Origin: BPGL01 sp035463115
Lineage (GTDB): Bacteria > Actinomycetota > UBA4738 > HRBIN12
DNA: 5,152 nt
Assembly (NCBI GenBank): GCA_035463115.1
Contig: DATHTO010000028.1
Location: 1 to 5,152, forward strand
Direction of reading: 5' to 3'
Both the position numbers and the translations under genes were made by a program. Positions 1 to 5,152 of the stretch are shown here, in pieces. Below the pieces are notes generated by a model. The model saw nothing but the letters and a program-made list of their open reading frames with translations. It was not told the DNA's origin and did no database searches. The stretch's first letter is position 1, and the number at the start of each line of letters is the position of its first letter.

Positions 1-24
1 GCTGGTCGGCGCGGTACGGCCCCT

Positions 25-28
25 GAGG
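25..28 (+). promoter_or_regulatory. Shine-Dalgarno of the MauE-like gene
   Basis: GAGG lies 7 nt upstream of the ATG at 36. It favours this start over the in-frame ATG at 84, whose nearest AGG is only 3 nt away. Confidence 0.5.
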
Positions 29-35
29 CCTGTCG

Positions 36-1157
36 ATGGTGGAGACCATCACCCCCGTGGTCCACGGGGGACGAGCGAGGTGGATGCGGGCCGTGGCGCT
101 CCACGTCATCGGCGCCGCCGTGACGGCGGCTGCGTTCGGTGCCGCGCTCGGCGCCCTCGGGTCGCTCCTCGGAGCGCCGTGGGGGCGTGCCGGCGCCGTC
201 GGCGTGGCGCTCGTCGCCGTCGTGTACGCGCTGGCCGAACTTCCCCGGGTGACCGTGGCGGTGCCGCAGCTGCAGCGGCAGGTGCCGGACTGGTGGCGGA
301 CGTACTTCGGCCCGTCGGTCGCGTCGTTCCTCTACGGCGCGGGTCTCGGGGTCGGCGTCCTGACGTACCTCGCGCACGGCACGCTCGTCGTCGTGGCCGC
401 CGCCGCCGTCGCGATCGGCGATCCTGCTCTGGGCGCGGCGATCGTCGGCGCGTTCGGGCTCGCCCGCGGCGCCGCGATCGTCGCGTCGCGGTCGATCACG
501 TCGGAGGAGCTCGGCGCGGCGGTGCTCGATCGGCTCGTGGCGCGGTCCGACGACCTCCGGCGGTGGGCGAACGCGACCGTCCTCGTCGTGATCGCCGCGC
601 TCGCCGCCCTCGCGGCCGCGCAGGTATCCGGAGGGTGGGCGCTGCTCACGAGCGCCGTCGTGGCCGCCACGTTCGCGTGGTCGGCGACGTCGAAGGTCGT
701 CGCGCCGCGACGGTGGTTCCGTGCCCTCGAGGGCCACGCGCTGCCCGCGACAGTGACGAGGGTCGCGCGGTGGGCGGTGCCGATGGCGGAGGTGTCCGTG
801 CCGACGCTGGCGCTGCTCGGCCTGCGGCGGGCCTCGGCCGTCGTCGCCATCGGTCTCCTGGTCGTCTTCTCGATCGCCGTCGTGCGCGCGCGCCTACGTA
901 TCGGCCCCGCCGTCCCGTGCGGGTGCTTCGGCGAGCGGGGGGCGGCCGCCGCGTCGGCGCAGCTGCTCCGCAACGCCGCGCTCGCTGCGGCGGCTGCGTT
1001 CGCGGCGACGAGCGCTCCGGACGCCGCCGTGGTGCGGTGGCCCGGAGCGCCCGGCGTCGCGGACGTCGTTCCGGCGATGCTCGCCGCCGGCAGCGTCGCC
1101 GTGGCAGTCTGGGCGGCATGGCGATCGACGGCGTGGCTCGCGCGAGGGCGCGCATGA
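36..1157 (+). CDS. MauE/DoxX-like polytopic membrane protein with extra N-terminal membrane module
   Basis: A 373-residue, strongly hydrophobic protein with about ten likely membrane segments (roughly residues 18-46, 52-69, 95-123, 131-150, 178-218, 250-286, 308-326 and 343-363). The C-terminal half resembles the MauE/DoxX-type methylamine-utilisation family: a SATSKVVAPRRWFRAL segment near 216-231, the PMAEVSVPTLAL helix near 249-260, the signature PCGCFG with Cys295 and Cys297, then the LLRNAAL helix near 310-316. MauE is known to be needed for disulfide maturation of methylamine dehydrogenase. Here a general role in extracytoplasmic thiol redox is an inference, as no mau structural genes are visible. 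The N-terminal ~170 residues are a second membrane module, vaguely CcdA-like by eye (FGLARG near 140-145), but contain no Cys, so the CGC pair holds the only cysteines. GAGG at 25-28, 7 nt before the ATG, supports this start; an in-frame ATG at 84 is the alternative. The stop overlaps the next start (ATGA). A tgA at 24-26 could end an upstream gene. Confidence 0.8.
   Translation: MVETITPVVHGGRARWMRAVALHVIGAAVTAAAFGAALGALGSLLGAPWGRAGAVGVALVAVVYALAELPRVTVAVPQLQRQVPDWWRTYFGPSVASFLYGAGLGVGVLTYLAHGTLVVVAAAAVAIGDPALGAAIVGAFGLARGAAIVASRSITSEELGAAVLDRLVARSDDLRRWANATVLVVIAALAALAAAQVSGGWALLTSAVVAATFAWSATSKVVAPRRWFRALEGHALPATVTRVARWAVPMAEVSVPTLALLGLRRASAVVAIGLLVVFSIAVVRARLRIGPAVPCGCFGERGAAAASAQLLRNAALAAAAAFAATSAPDAAVVRWPGAPGVADVVPAMLAAGSVAVAVWAAWRSTAWLARGRA
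52..70. repeat. Perfect 9-bp inverted repeat, 1-nt centre
   Basis: The arms CCCCCGTGG (52-60) and CCACGGGGG (62-70) are exact reverse complements around a single T. The site sits at codons 6-12 of the MauE-like gene, just after the annotated start. It could be a DNA-protein dyad, or fold in mRNA as a stem of about 7-8 bp once the loop opens. If translation really starts at 84, it would lie in the 5' leader. Function is unknown. Confidence 0.5.
1144..1148 (+). promoter_or_regulatory. Shine-Dalgarno of the exported protein, inside the upstream gene
   Basis: GAGGG lies 5 nt before the ATG at 1154 and within the last codons of the MauE-like gene. With the ATGA overlap it fits coupled translation of the pair. 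Confidence 0.5.
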
Positions 1158-1756
1158 CGACGTTCCGGCGGGCGGTTCCGTTCGCGCTCGCGGCGCTCGT
1201 CGTCGCCGCGGCCGTCGCGACGATCGCCGGTGCGGGTCCGAACACGCTGCAGGACGGCAACGACACGCGCGGAGCACTCGACGTGAAGACGGTGCGGTGG
1301 TCGCAGGCCAAGGCGGAACCGCCCGCGTGGAAGATCGTCACGTTCGACCGCTGGACGGCGGCGAGGATCTGGGACCGCGGATACCTCTACGTGTTCGTCG
1401 ACACCCTCGGCGGCGAACCGGCCGATTACGCCGCGCAGATCCGATCGACCGGCAGCGGGATCGCGGGCATCCTGTTCAAGCTCGGCAAGGGTCCGAACGA
1501 CCGCGACGTCGTCGTGACCTCGTTGACCGTGCGCAAGCCGGGGGCGGCGGCGGTCACGGTGAAGATCCCCCTCAAGCGCATGCGATTCGATCCGTCACGC
1601 ACGTTCTACCGATGGTGGACCGCGACGACGTTGTCGGGCGAGAAGTGCCCGTCGCTCTGTGTCGATCGGGCACCCAACAGCGGCTCGGTGCTGCACTACC
1701 GGCCGGGCATGTCACCGACGCCGAGCCCGACGTCGTCGCCGTCTCCGTCGCCGTAG
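1154..1756 (+). CDS. Small exported protein of unknown function with Pro/Ser/Thr-rich C-terminal tail
   Basis: A 200-residue protein. Residues 1-28 form a signal peptide or membrane anchor: basic FRR, then a hydrophobic Ala/Val/Leu stretch to about residue 27. The mature part begins with a polar DGNDTRGALDV segment (34-44), a pattern I associate from memory with secreted actinobacterial proteins of unknown function. It continues with alternating hydrophobic/charged segments suggesting a beta-rich fold (about 58-160), then CPSLC (Cys165 and Cys169, the only cysteines) in a KCPSLCVDRAPNSG block. The tail from about 187 is almost only Pro, Ser and Thr, as in cell-wall-spanning or linker regions. 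The ATG overlaps the stop of the MauE-like gene (ATGA), with GAGGG at 1144-1148, so the two are probably translationally coupled. That pairing suggests the Cys165/Cys169 pair is a substrate or partner of the membrane CGC motif; this is inference. No enzymatic motif is visible. An open frame runs far upstream to 80, but only the last 200 codons are credible. Confidence 0.8.
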   Translation: MTTFRRAVPFALAALVVAAAVATIAGAGPNTLQDGNDTRGALDVKTVRWSQAKAEPPAWKIVTFDRWTAARIWDRGYLYVFVDTLGGEPADYAAQIRSTGSGIAGILFKLGKGPNDRDVVVTSLTVRKPGAAAVTVKIPLKRMRFDPSRTFYRWWTATTLSGEKCPSLCVDRAPNSGSVLHYRPGMSPTPSPTSSPSPSP

Positions 1757-1764
1757 CGTCCCCC

Positions 1765-1800
1765 GACGCCGACGCCGACGCCGAAGCCGACGCCGACGAC
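1765..1800. repeat. Hexanucleotide tandem repeat (GACGCC, six units, two imperfect)
   Basis: Six consecutive 6-bp units: GACGCC three times, then GAAGCC, GACGCC and GACGAC. They fill most of the 46-bp gap between two convergent genes. In the frame of the upstream exported protein they encode a Thr-Pro/Lys-Pro repeat beginning three codons after its TAG stop, so they look like a continuation of its Pro-rich tail. There is no T-tract or good hairpin, so I do not read this as a rho-independent terminator. Confidence 0.8.
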
Positions 1801-1802
1801 CG

Positions 1803-2423
1803 TCATCGACGCTCGATCAGCGACGTCACCCGCACGATCGACGGCGTGGCCGGGATCTCGCTGAAGCCGAACCCGGCCGGTGCGGGCGCCAACGACGGGT
1901 CGCCGAGATCTTCACCTGCGATCGTCGCCGTCGCATCGGCGGGAAGGACGTCGTGGATCGCGTACCACTCGCGGGCGCCGTTGCGGGTCCGGCCTCGGAC
2001 GCGCACGTCGCTCGCGGCGAACAGCGGCGAGACGAGCGGCCGCAGCACCGTGTCCTCGATCGTGATCCACGCGGGTCGCTCCCGGAGCGCCTGCGGTCGC
2101 ACGCGCAGCAGGCGCCCGCCGATCCCTCGACGACGAGCGCGTAGGACGAGTTCGATCGGTCCCGCCGTGAGACGGACGACGCCCGCGGCATCACGCTCGA
2201 CGCGGACGCGTGCGACCCGCGCGTCCTCGAAGGTGTAGTGGCGTTCGACGAACGCCTCGACATCGTCGGTCGGCGCGAACAGGACGCGCGAGCCGTCGGG
2301 TCGTCGCCACATCGCGTCGGCGAACGGCCCGAGCGGCGACGTCCGCCATCGTCCCGCGACGATCGTGTGACCCGACGCGAACCCCGCGCCGACGATGTGC
2401 CCGTCGAACCTCAGGAGCTCCAC
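1803..2423 (-). CDS. Conserved-looking cytosolic protein of unknown function
   Basis: A 206-residue soluble protein with no signal peptide, membrane segment or cysteine. I cannot assign a family name. The N-terminal part (about 1-50) has short hydrophobic strands with Gly (RFDGHIVGAGFASGHTIVAGRW pattern, residues 5-26), then SPLGPFADAMWRRPDG (29-44) and an FAPTDDVEAFVERHYTF block (about 48-65). From memory this layout resembles uncharacterised actinobacterial proteins of about 200 residues. The middle is Arg/Val-rich and probably beta-strand. No catalytic motif is evident. The start is a GTG at 2421-2423 with no clear Shine-Dalgarno. It lies 52 bp downstream of the F420-dependent oxidoreductase on the same strand, so the two probably share a transcript. 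It converges on the exported-protein gene across 46 bp. Reality as a gene rests on codon pattern, intact length and operon-like position. Confidence 0.75.
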   Translation of the reverse strand: MELLRFDGHIVGAGFASGHTIVAGRWRTSPLGPFADAMWRRPDGSRVLFAPTDDVEAFVERHYTFEDARVARVRVERDAAGVVRLTAGPIELVLRARRRGIGGRLLRVRPQALRERPAWITIEDTVLRPLVSPLFAASDVRVRGRTRNGAREWYAIHDVLPADATATIAGEDLGDPSLAPAPAGFGFSEIPATPSIVRVTSLIERR

Positions 2424-2475
2424 GCCGGCAACGCTACCGGTGATGCGCGCTGCTCCAGGCCGAGAACCGCTGCGT

Positions 2476-3462
2476 TCAGCCGGCGCGACGCGACTCCGAC
2501 GGCGCCATGCCGCGGAGGGCGTCCTGGAGCTCGGTGTCCCAGAACCGGAAGAAGCCCTCCTGGTCAGGCCCGACCTGGTGCAGGTACACGTGGTCGTAGC
2601 CGGCGTCGAGGTACTGCTTCACCGAATCGACGAACGGCTCGACGTCGGGGCCGCACGGCACGGACTTCGTCGCGCTCTCCTCGTCCACCATCTGCGCGGC
2701 CTGCTCGAAGTGCGTCCACGTCGGAAGGTCCTGCGAGAGCTGGCCGGTGATGCCACCGTTGGGCCAGATCCGGTGGACGGTCCTGCGCGCCTCGGCGGCG
2801 TCGTCGGCCCAGCAGACCTGCAGCTGTCCGTAGCGGGGGCCGGAGCCGCCGGCATCCTCGAACCGCTCGAGGATCTCCTTCTGCGGCGACGTTCCCCAGT
2901 AGCCGTCGCCGATGCGCGCTGCGAGCTCGGTGGCCTTCGGCCCGAACGCCGACACGATGATCGGCGGCGGCTGCTGCGGCGGGTCGAACAGCTTCGCGTT
3001 CAGCACCTCGTAGTAGTCGCCGCGGTGGTCCAGGGTCTCGCCCGTCCACAGCTCTCGGATCACGGCGACGGCCTCGTCGAGCATCTCGAGCCGGACGTCG
3101 GCGGGCGGCCACTGGTCGCCGAGGACGTGCTCGTTCAGCGCCTCGCCGCTTCCGACGCCCCAGAAGAACCGTCCTTCGAACAGCAGCGCCGTCGTCGCGG
3201 TGGCCTGTGCCAGGATCGCGGGGTGGATCCGCACGATCGGGGCGGTGACGCCCACGCCCACGCGGATGTCGTCGGTCGCCGCGGCGATCGCGCCGAGCAC
3301 GCTCCAGACGAAGGGGGAGTGGCCCTGGGCCGAGATCCACGGGTGGTAATGATCCGAGATCGACACGAAGTCGAACCCATGCTCCTCGGCCCGCCGAGCG
3401 AGATCGACGAGCTCCGTGGGACCGTGTTCCTCGCTGGACAGTGTGTAGCCGAACTCCATCAT
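2476..3462 (-). CDS. F420-dependent oxidoreductase, luciferase-like fold, TIGR03557/G6PDH-like group
   Basis: A 328-residue cytosolic TIM-barrel enzyme of the luciferase-like superfamily that uses deazaflavin F420. It opens with MEFGYTLSSEEHGP. Landmarks are SDHYHPW (36-42), matching the FGD1 active-site SDHFQPW with its catalytic His; GHSPFVWSVLGA (47-58); an HPAILAQATAT helix (80-90); and GVGSGEALNEH (102-112), matching the FGD1 GTGEALNE with its acidic residue. Length fits the roughly 310-330 residues usual for the group. Mycobacterial FGD1 oxidises glucose-6-phosphate. By eye, the phosphate-binding Lys259 and Arg283 of FGD1 are not preserved in the ITGQLSQDLPTWTH and ATKSVPCGPD segments, so the substrate is probably different and cannot be named. 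An in-frame ATG exists at 3498, but GGAGG at 3470-3474, 7 nt before the ATG at 3462, decides the shorter start; a second ATG follows immediately. It probably leads an operon with the downstream unknown gene and is divergent from the MASE1-SpoIIE gene. Confidence 0.92.
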   Translation of the reverse strand: MMEFGYTLSSEEHGPTELVDLARRAEEHGFDFVSISDHYHPWISAQGHSPFVWSVLGAIAAATDDIRVGVGVTAPIVRIHPAILAQATATTALLFEGRFFWGVGSGEALNEHVLGDQWPPADVRLEMLDEAVAVIRELWTGETLDHRGDYYEVLNAKLFDPPQQPPPIIVSAFGPKATELAARIGDGYWGTSPQKEILERFEDAGGSGPRYGQLQVCWADDAAEARRTVHRIWPNGGITGQLSQDLPTWTHFEQAAQMVDEESATKSVPCGPDVEPFVDSVKQYLDAGYDHVYLHQVGPDQEGFFRFWDTELQDALRGMAPSESRRAG

Positions 3463-3469
3463 GACCGTG

Positions 3470-3474
3470 CCTCC
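3470..3474 (-). promoter_or_regulatory. Shine-Dalgarno that fixes the F420 oxidoreductase start
   Basis: GGAGG on the minus strand (CCTCC on the plus strand) lies 7 nt before the ATG at 3462-3460. This favours the 328-residue product over the 340-residue one from 3498, which would add twelve residues absent from the family's usual N-terminus. Confidence 0.75.
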
Positions 3475-3542
3475 GCTCCGACGATGAACTCGGTCCATTC
3501 CCCCCGGAACGGCTCGTCATGCGCGGGAGGCCGTGGGCTGGC

Positions 3543-3572
3543 TTGACCGAGGCGCTGAGGCCGCCATATACA
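3543..3572 (+). promoter_or_regulatory. Candidate sigma-70-type promoter for the leader ORF and MASE1-SpoIIE gene
   Basis: TTGACC (3543-3548) matches five of six bases of the -35 consensus. It is followed after 18 bp by TATACA (3567-3572), the only AT-rich hexamer in this stretch. Transcription would begin near 3579, giving a leader of about 45 nt before the short ORF. The -10 lacks the usual final T, and shifting it one or two bases gives 17- or 16-bp spacing. I see no convincing -35/-10 pair for the divergent minus-strand gene. Confidence 0.4.
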
Positions 3573-3613
3573 GGGACGGTTCCCCGGGGCGCGGGGTCGG
3601 CGCACATCCACAT

Positions 3614-3618
3614 GGAGG
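3614..3618 (+). promoter_or_regulatory. Shine-Dalgarno of the short leader ORF
   Basis: GGAGG with a 5-nt gap to the ATG at 3624. It is much better placed than anything before the ATG of the MASE1-SpoIIE gene at 3689, whose nearest purine-rich run (GGGAG, 3671-3675) is 13 nt away. Confidence 0.5.
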
Positions 3619-3623
3619 CAACG

Positions 3624-3692
3624 ATGCAGCGACGTGCGAGGCGGCGACGCTTCGTGACCTGCGCCGACGCGGGAGCGGTCGTCGACGGATGA
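3624..3692 (+). CDS. Possible 22-residue Arg-rich leader peptide, coupled to the phosphatase gene
   Basis: A 22-codon ORF with a strong Shine-Dalgarno (GGAGG, 5-nt spacing). Its TGA (3690-3692) overlaps the next gene's ATG (3689) as ATGA. It reads MQRRARRRRFVTC and then an Ala/Val/Asp-rich end. Six of codons 3-9 are Arg, written with five different codons (CGA twice, CGT, AGG, CGG and CGC). An in-frame ATG at 3612 could extend it by four residues, but that would place the start before the ribosome-binding site. The arrangement suggests a leader whose translation feeds ribosomes to the MASE1-SpoIIE start, possibly sensitive to arginyl-tRNA supply or to stalling on the Arg run. It could equally be a chance ORF in GC-rich DNA; the placement of the RBS and the ATGA junction argue against pure chance. 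Confidence 0.4.
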   Translation: MQRRARRRRFVTCADAGAVVDG

Positions 3693-5152
3693 ACGTCGGA
3701 ACCCGCGAGCGATCGGCGCCCGTTCCGGGTGCGGGTCCCGGCGCTGATGTCGAGATCGCGCCGCGGAGGCTAGCGCGGCGATCCGTCTCCGTCGCGGGCG
3801 CCGTCGGTGGGCTGTATGCCGTCGGGTCGCTCGTCGCGTTCTGGTGGTTCGACGCCCTCGGCATCGGCCCGTCGTTCTATCCGCCGGCGGGGATCACGCT
3901 CGCGGCGCTCGTGCTGCTCCCGAAGCGGGACTGGCCCGCGGCCCTGATCGGCGCCGCCGCGGCGGAGGGGTCGATCGATCTGTGGCAAGGGCTCGGCGCG
4001 CTCGCACCCGGGTACATGCTCGCGAACACCGCGGAACCGTTCGTCGCGGCGACGCTGATCCGACGGTTCATCGGCGTGCCCGACCTGCGCCGCCGACGCG
4101 ACCTGATGCTGTTCCTGCTGTTCGGCGTGGTGCTCGCGCCTCTCGTGGGCGGGTCGATCGGCGCGACGAACTACGAGTGGCTCGGCGAAGGAGGCTGGGT
4201 CCGCTTCGTCCTGCACTGGTGGATCGGCGACGGTCTCGGCGTCCTCGCCGTCGGCGGCTCGATCCTCGCGTGGCGGTCGTCGAGCGGCCGACGTCCGACG
4301 GTTGCCGACTGGGCCACGACGGCCGTGTTCGTCACCGCGGCCGTCGCGCTCACCGTGGCCGAAGCGCGGTTCCGGTCGCTCGCGCTCGCGTACCTCGCCG
4401 TGCTGCTGCTGGGGTGGACGGCGTTCCGGCTCGGAACGCGTGGCGTCGCGCTCGTGGGGTTCGCGTTGTCCTTCGCCGTCGCGACCGCGGCCGCGCAGGG
4501 CTTCGACCCGTACTCGGGTCTCGGATACCGGCCGGGGCTCGCGCTCGCGTACCTCCAGCTCTCGATCGTCGTCGTCCTCGTCGGCGCGTTCGCGCTCGCT
4601 TCGGAGATCCACGAGCGAGAGGTCGCGCTCGAGGAGCGCTCGCGCGAGCAGGAGCGCCGTTCCCTCGCCGAGACGGCGGCGGTCCGGGAGCACGAGATCG
4701 CCCTCACGCTCCAACGCAGCCTGCTCGGCCCGACCGTGCTCGAGACCGACCATGTCTCGGTCGCGTGCTTCTATGGCGCGAGCGTCGACGACATGCAAGC
4801 CGGAGGCGACTGGCACGACGTGATCTCCCTGCCCGACGGCAGGCTCGGGCTCGCGGTGGGCGACGTGCTCGGTCGCGGGCTGGCCGCGGCGGCCGCGATG
4901 GGCCAGCTGCGGGTCGCCCTGGCGGCGCTCGCACCCGACACGCCGAGCCCGAGCGCGTTGATCGACCGGCTCGAGACGTTCGCCGCCGGCATCGACGTCG
5001 CCGGCATGGCGACGTTGCTCTACGCGAGTCTCGATCCGCGGAGCGGACAGCTCAGCTACGCGTGCGCCGGCCATCCGCCGCCCTTGGTGGTCGCGCCCGA
5101 CGGACGCGCGACGTTCCTCTGGGACGGTCGGTCTCGCCCGATCGGGTCGTGG
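3689..5152 (+). CDS. MASE1 membrane sensor fused to SpoIIE-type PP2C serine phosphatase (3' end cut by window)
   Basis: 488 codons are visible with no stop. After a polar N-terminus (1-30) come about eight or nine membrane helices (roughly 32-54, 64-80, 83-95, 101-126, 132-155, 176-195, 206-225, 229-270 and 283-305). They carry MASE1 marks: FYPPAGITLAAL (63-74) and HWWIGDGLGVL (176-186). A Glu/Arg-rich coiled coil (about 305-340) leads to the phosphatase domain: LQRSLLGP (341-348), GGDWHD (372-377, metal-binding Asp374 and Asp377), GDVLGRG (391-397, Asp392), GHPPPLV (461-467) and the PIGSW segment at the cut. The final DG motif lies beyond the window. MASE1 is a membrane sensory domain with poorly known ligands. 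SpoIIE/RsbU-type phosphatases dephosphorylate anti-anti-sigma proteins at the membrane face, so a stress or sigma-factor partner-switching role is likely. No PAS, GAF or HAMP lies between sensor and catalytic domain. The ATG at 3689 has no good RBS of its own and overlaps the leader ORF stop (ATGA). The family is clear; the ligand and target are unknown. Confidence 0.93.
   Translation, partial: MNVGTRERSAPVPGAGPGADVEIAPRRLARRSVSVAGAVGGLYAVGSLVAFWWFDALGIGPSFYPPAGITLAALVLLPKRDWPAALIGAAAAEGSIDLWQGLGALAPGYMLANTAEPFVAATLIRRFIGVPDLRRRRDLMLFLLFGVVLAPLVGGSIGATNYEWLGEGGWVRFVLHWWIGDGLGVLAVGGSILAWRSSSGRRPTVADWATTAVFVTAAVALTVAEARFRSLALAYLAVLLLGWTAFRLGTRGVALVGFALSFAVATAAAQGFDPYSGLGYRPGLALAYLQLSIVVVLVGAFALASEIHEREVALEERSREQERRSLAETAAVREHEIALTLQRSLLGPTVLETDHVSVACFYGASVDDMQAGGDWHDVISLPDGRLGLAVGDVLGRGLAAAAAMGQLRVALAALAPDTPSPSALIDRLETFAAGIDVAGMATLLYASLDPRSGQLSYACAGHPPPLVVAPDGRATFLWDGRSRPIGSW

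Larger units (their letters stand above)
3463..3688. other. Divergent intergenic region
   Basis: This 226-bp space separates the divergent F420 oxidoreductase and MASE1-SpoIIE genes. It holds the minus-strand Shine-Dalgarno near 3470, the candidate plus-strand promoter at 3543-3572, a small CCCCGGGG palindrome at 3582-3589, and the leader ORF with its Shine-Dalgarno. I find no riboswitch, tRNA or terminator in it. Confidence 0.6.

Noticed and set aside
1..26. Possible C-terminal end of an upstream gene (WSARYGP then TGA at 24-26)
   Set aside because: Only seven codons are visible and nothing distinguishes this frame from chance.
80..1153. Upstream extension of the exported-protein frame back to position 80
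   Set aside because: The translation is Arg-rich nonsense out of frame with the MauE-like gene. A signal peptide and RBS mark the real start at 1154.
1757..1830. Terminator between the convergent genes
   Set aside because: No GC hairpin of useful length followed by a T-run on either strand; only short 4-bp stems such as CGCT/AGCG.
3463..3498. Upstream ATG at 3498 for the F420 oxidoreductase
   Set aside because: The purine-rich run before it directly abuts the ATG, while GGAGG at 3470-3474 is ideally spaced for 3462, where family homology begins.
2395..3546. Long plus-strand ORF (383 codons) opposite the F420 oxidoreductase
   Set aside because: It has no recognisable motif, while the opposite strand carries clear family motifs and a good RBS.
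3565..3572. Minus-strand -10 for the F420 oxidoreductase using the same AT-rich patch
   Set aside because: No recognisable -35 element at the right distance, and it would leave a 100-nt leader without other support.
4638..4649. 12-bp palindrome GCTCGCGCGAGC
   Set aside because: It lies within Glu/Arg codons of the coiled coil and is explained by coding content and high GC.
3770..5074. Long minus-strand ORF (434 codons) opposite the MASE1-SpoIIE gene
   Set aside because: Its translation is a low-complexity Arg/Glu/Asp-rich string with no domain. It mirrors the codon pattern of the well-supported plus-strand gene and is a GC-rich shadow.

Overview
The window is about 5.15 kb of very GC-rich DNA with dense coding and strong G/C preference at third codon positions. 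A deazaflavin (F420)-dependent oxidoreductase and a MASE1-SpoIIE phosphatase point to a high-GC actinobacterium (Actinomycetota). No marker gene gives a finer placement. I see no tRNA, rRNA, CRISPR array, insertion sequence or phage gene.

Layout. (1) Positions 36-1756, plus strand: a two-gene unit. A polytopic membrane protein with a MauE/DoxX-like C-terminal domain (Cys-Gly-Cys motif) overlaps by an ATGA junction a small exported protein. The exported protein has one Cys pair and a Pro/Ser/Thr-rich tail. (2) Positions 1757-1802: a 46-bp convergent gap made mostly of a GACGCC hexamer repeat, which continues the Pro-Thr tail in frame beyond the stop codon. (3) Positions 1803-3462, minus strand: a probable two-gene operon. 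A luciferase-like F420-dependent oxidoreductase (TIGR03557/G6PDH-like group) lies upstream of a conserved-looking cytosolic protein of unknown function. (4) Positions 3463-3688: a divergent regulatory region with a plausible plus-strand promoter and a short Arg-rich ORF with its own Shine-Dalgarno. That short ORF ends in an ATGA overlap with the next gene. (5) From 3689 to the window end, plus strand: a MASE1 membrane sensor joined through a short coiled coil to a SpoIIE-type PP2C phosphatase, cut by the window edge.

How they may work together. The first pair looks like an extracytoplasmic thiol/disulfide unit: a membrane redox carrier and a secreted client or partner. The minus-strand pair is cytosolic F420 redox metabolism plus an unknown partner. 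The last gene is a signalling phosphatase, probably acting on an anti-sigma-factor antagonist in a partner-switching pathway. Nothing in the sequence links the three units functionally. The most unusual features are the short Arg-rich leader ORF coupled to the phosphatase gene, the in-frame Pro-Thr repeat beyond the stop of the secreted protein, and the Cys-free membrane module fused to the MauE-like domain.
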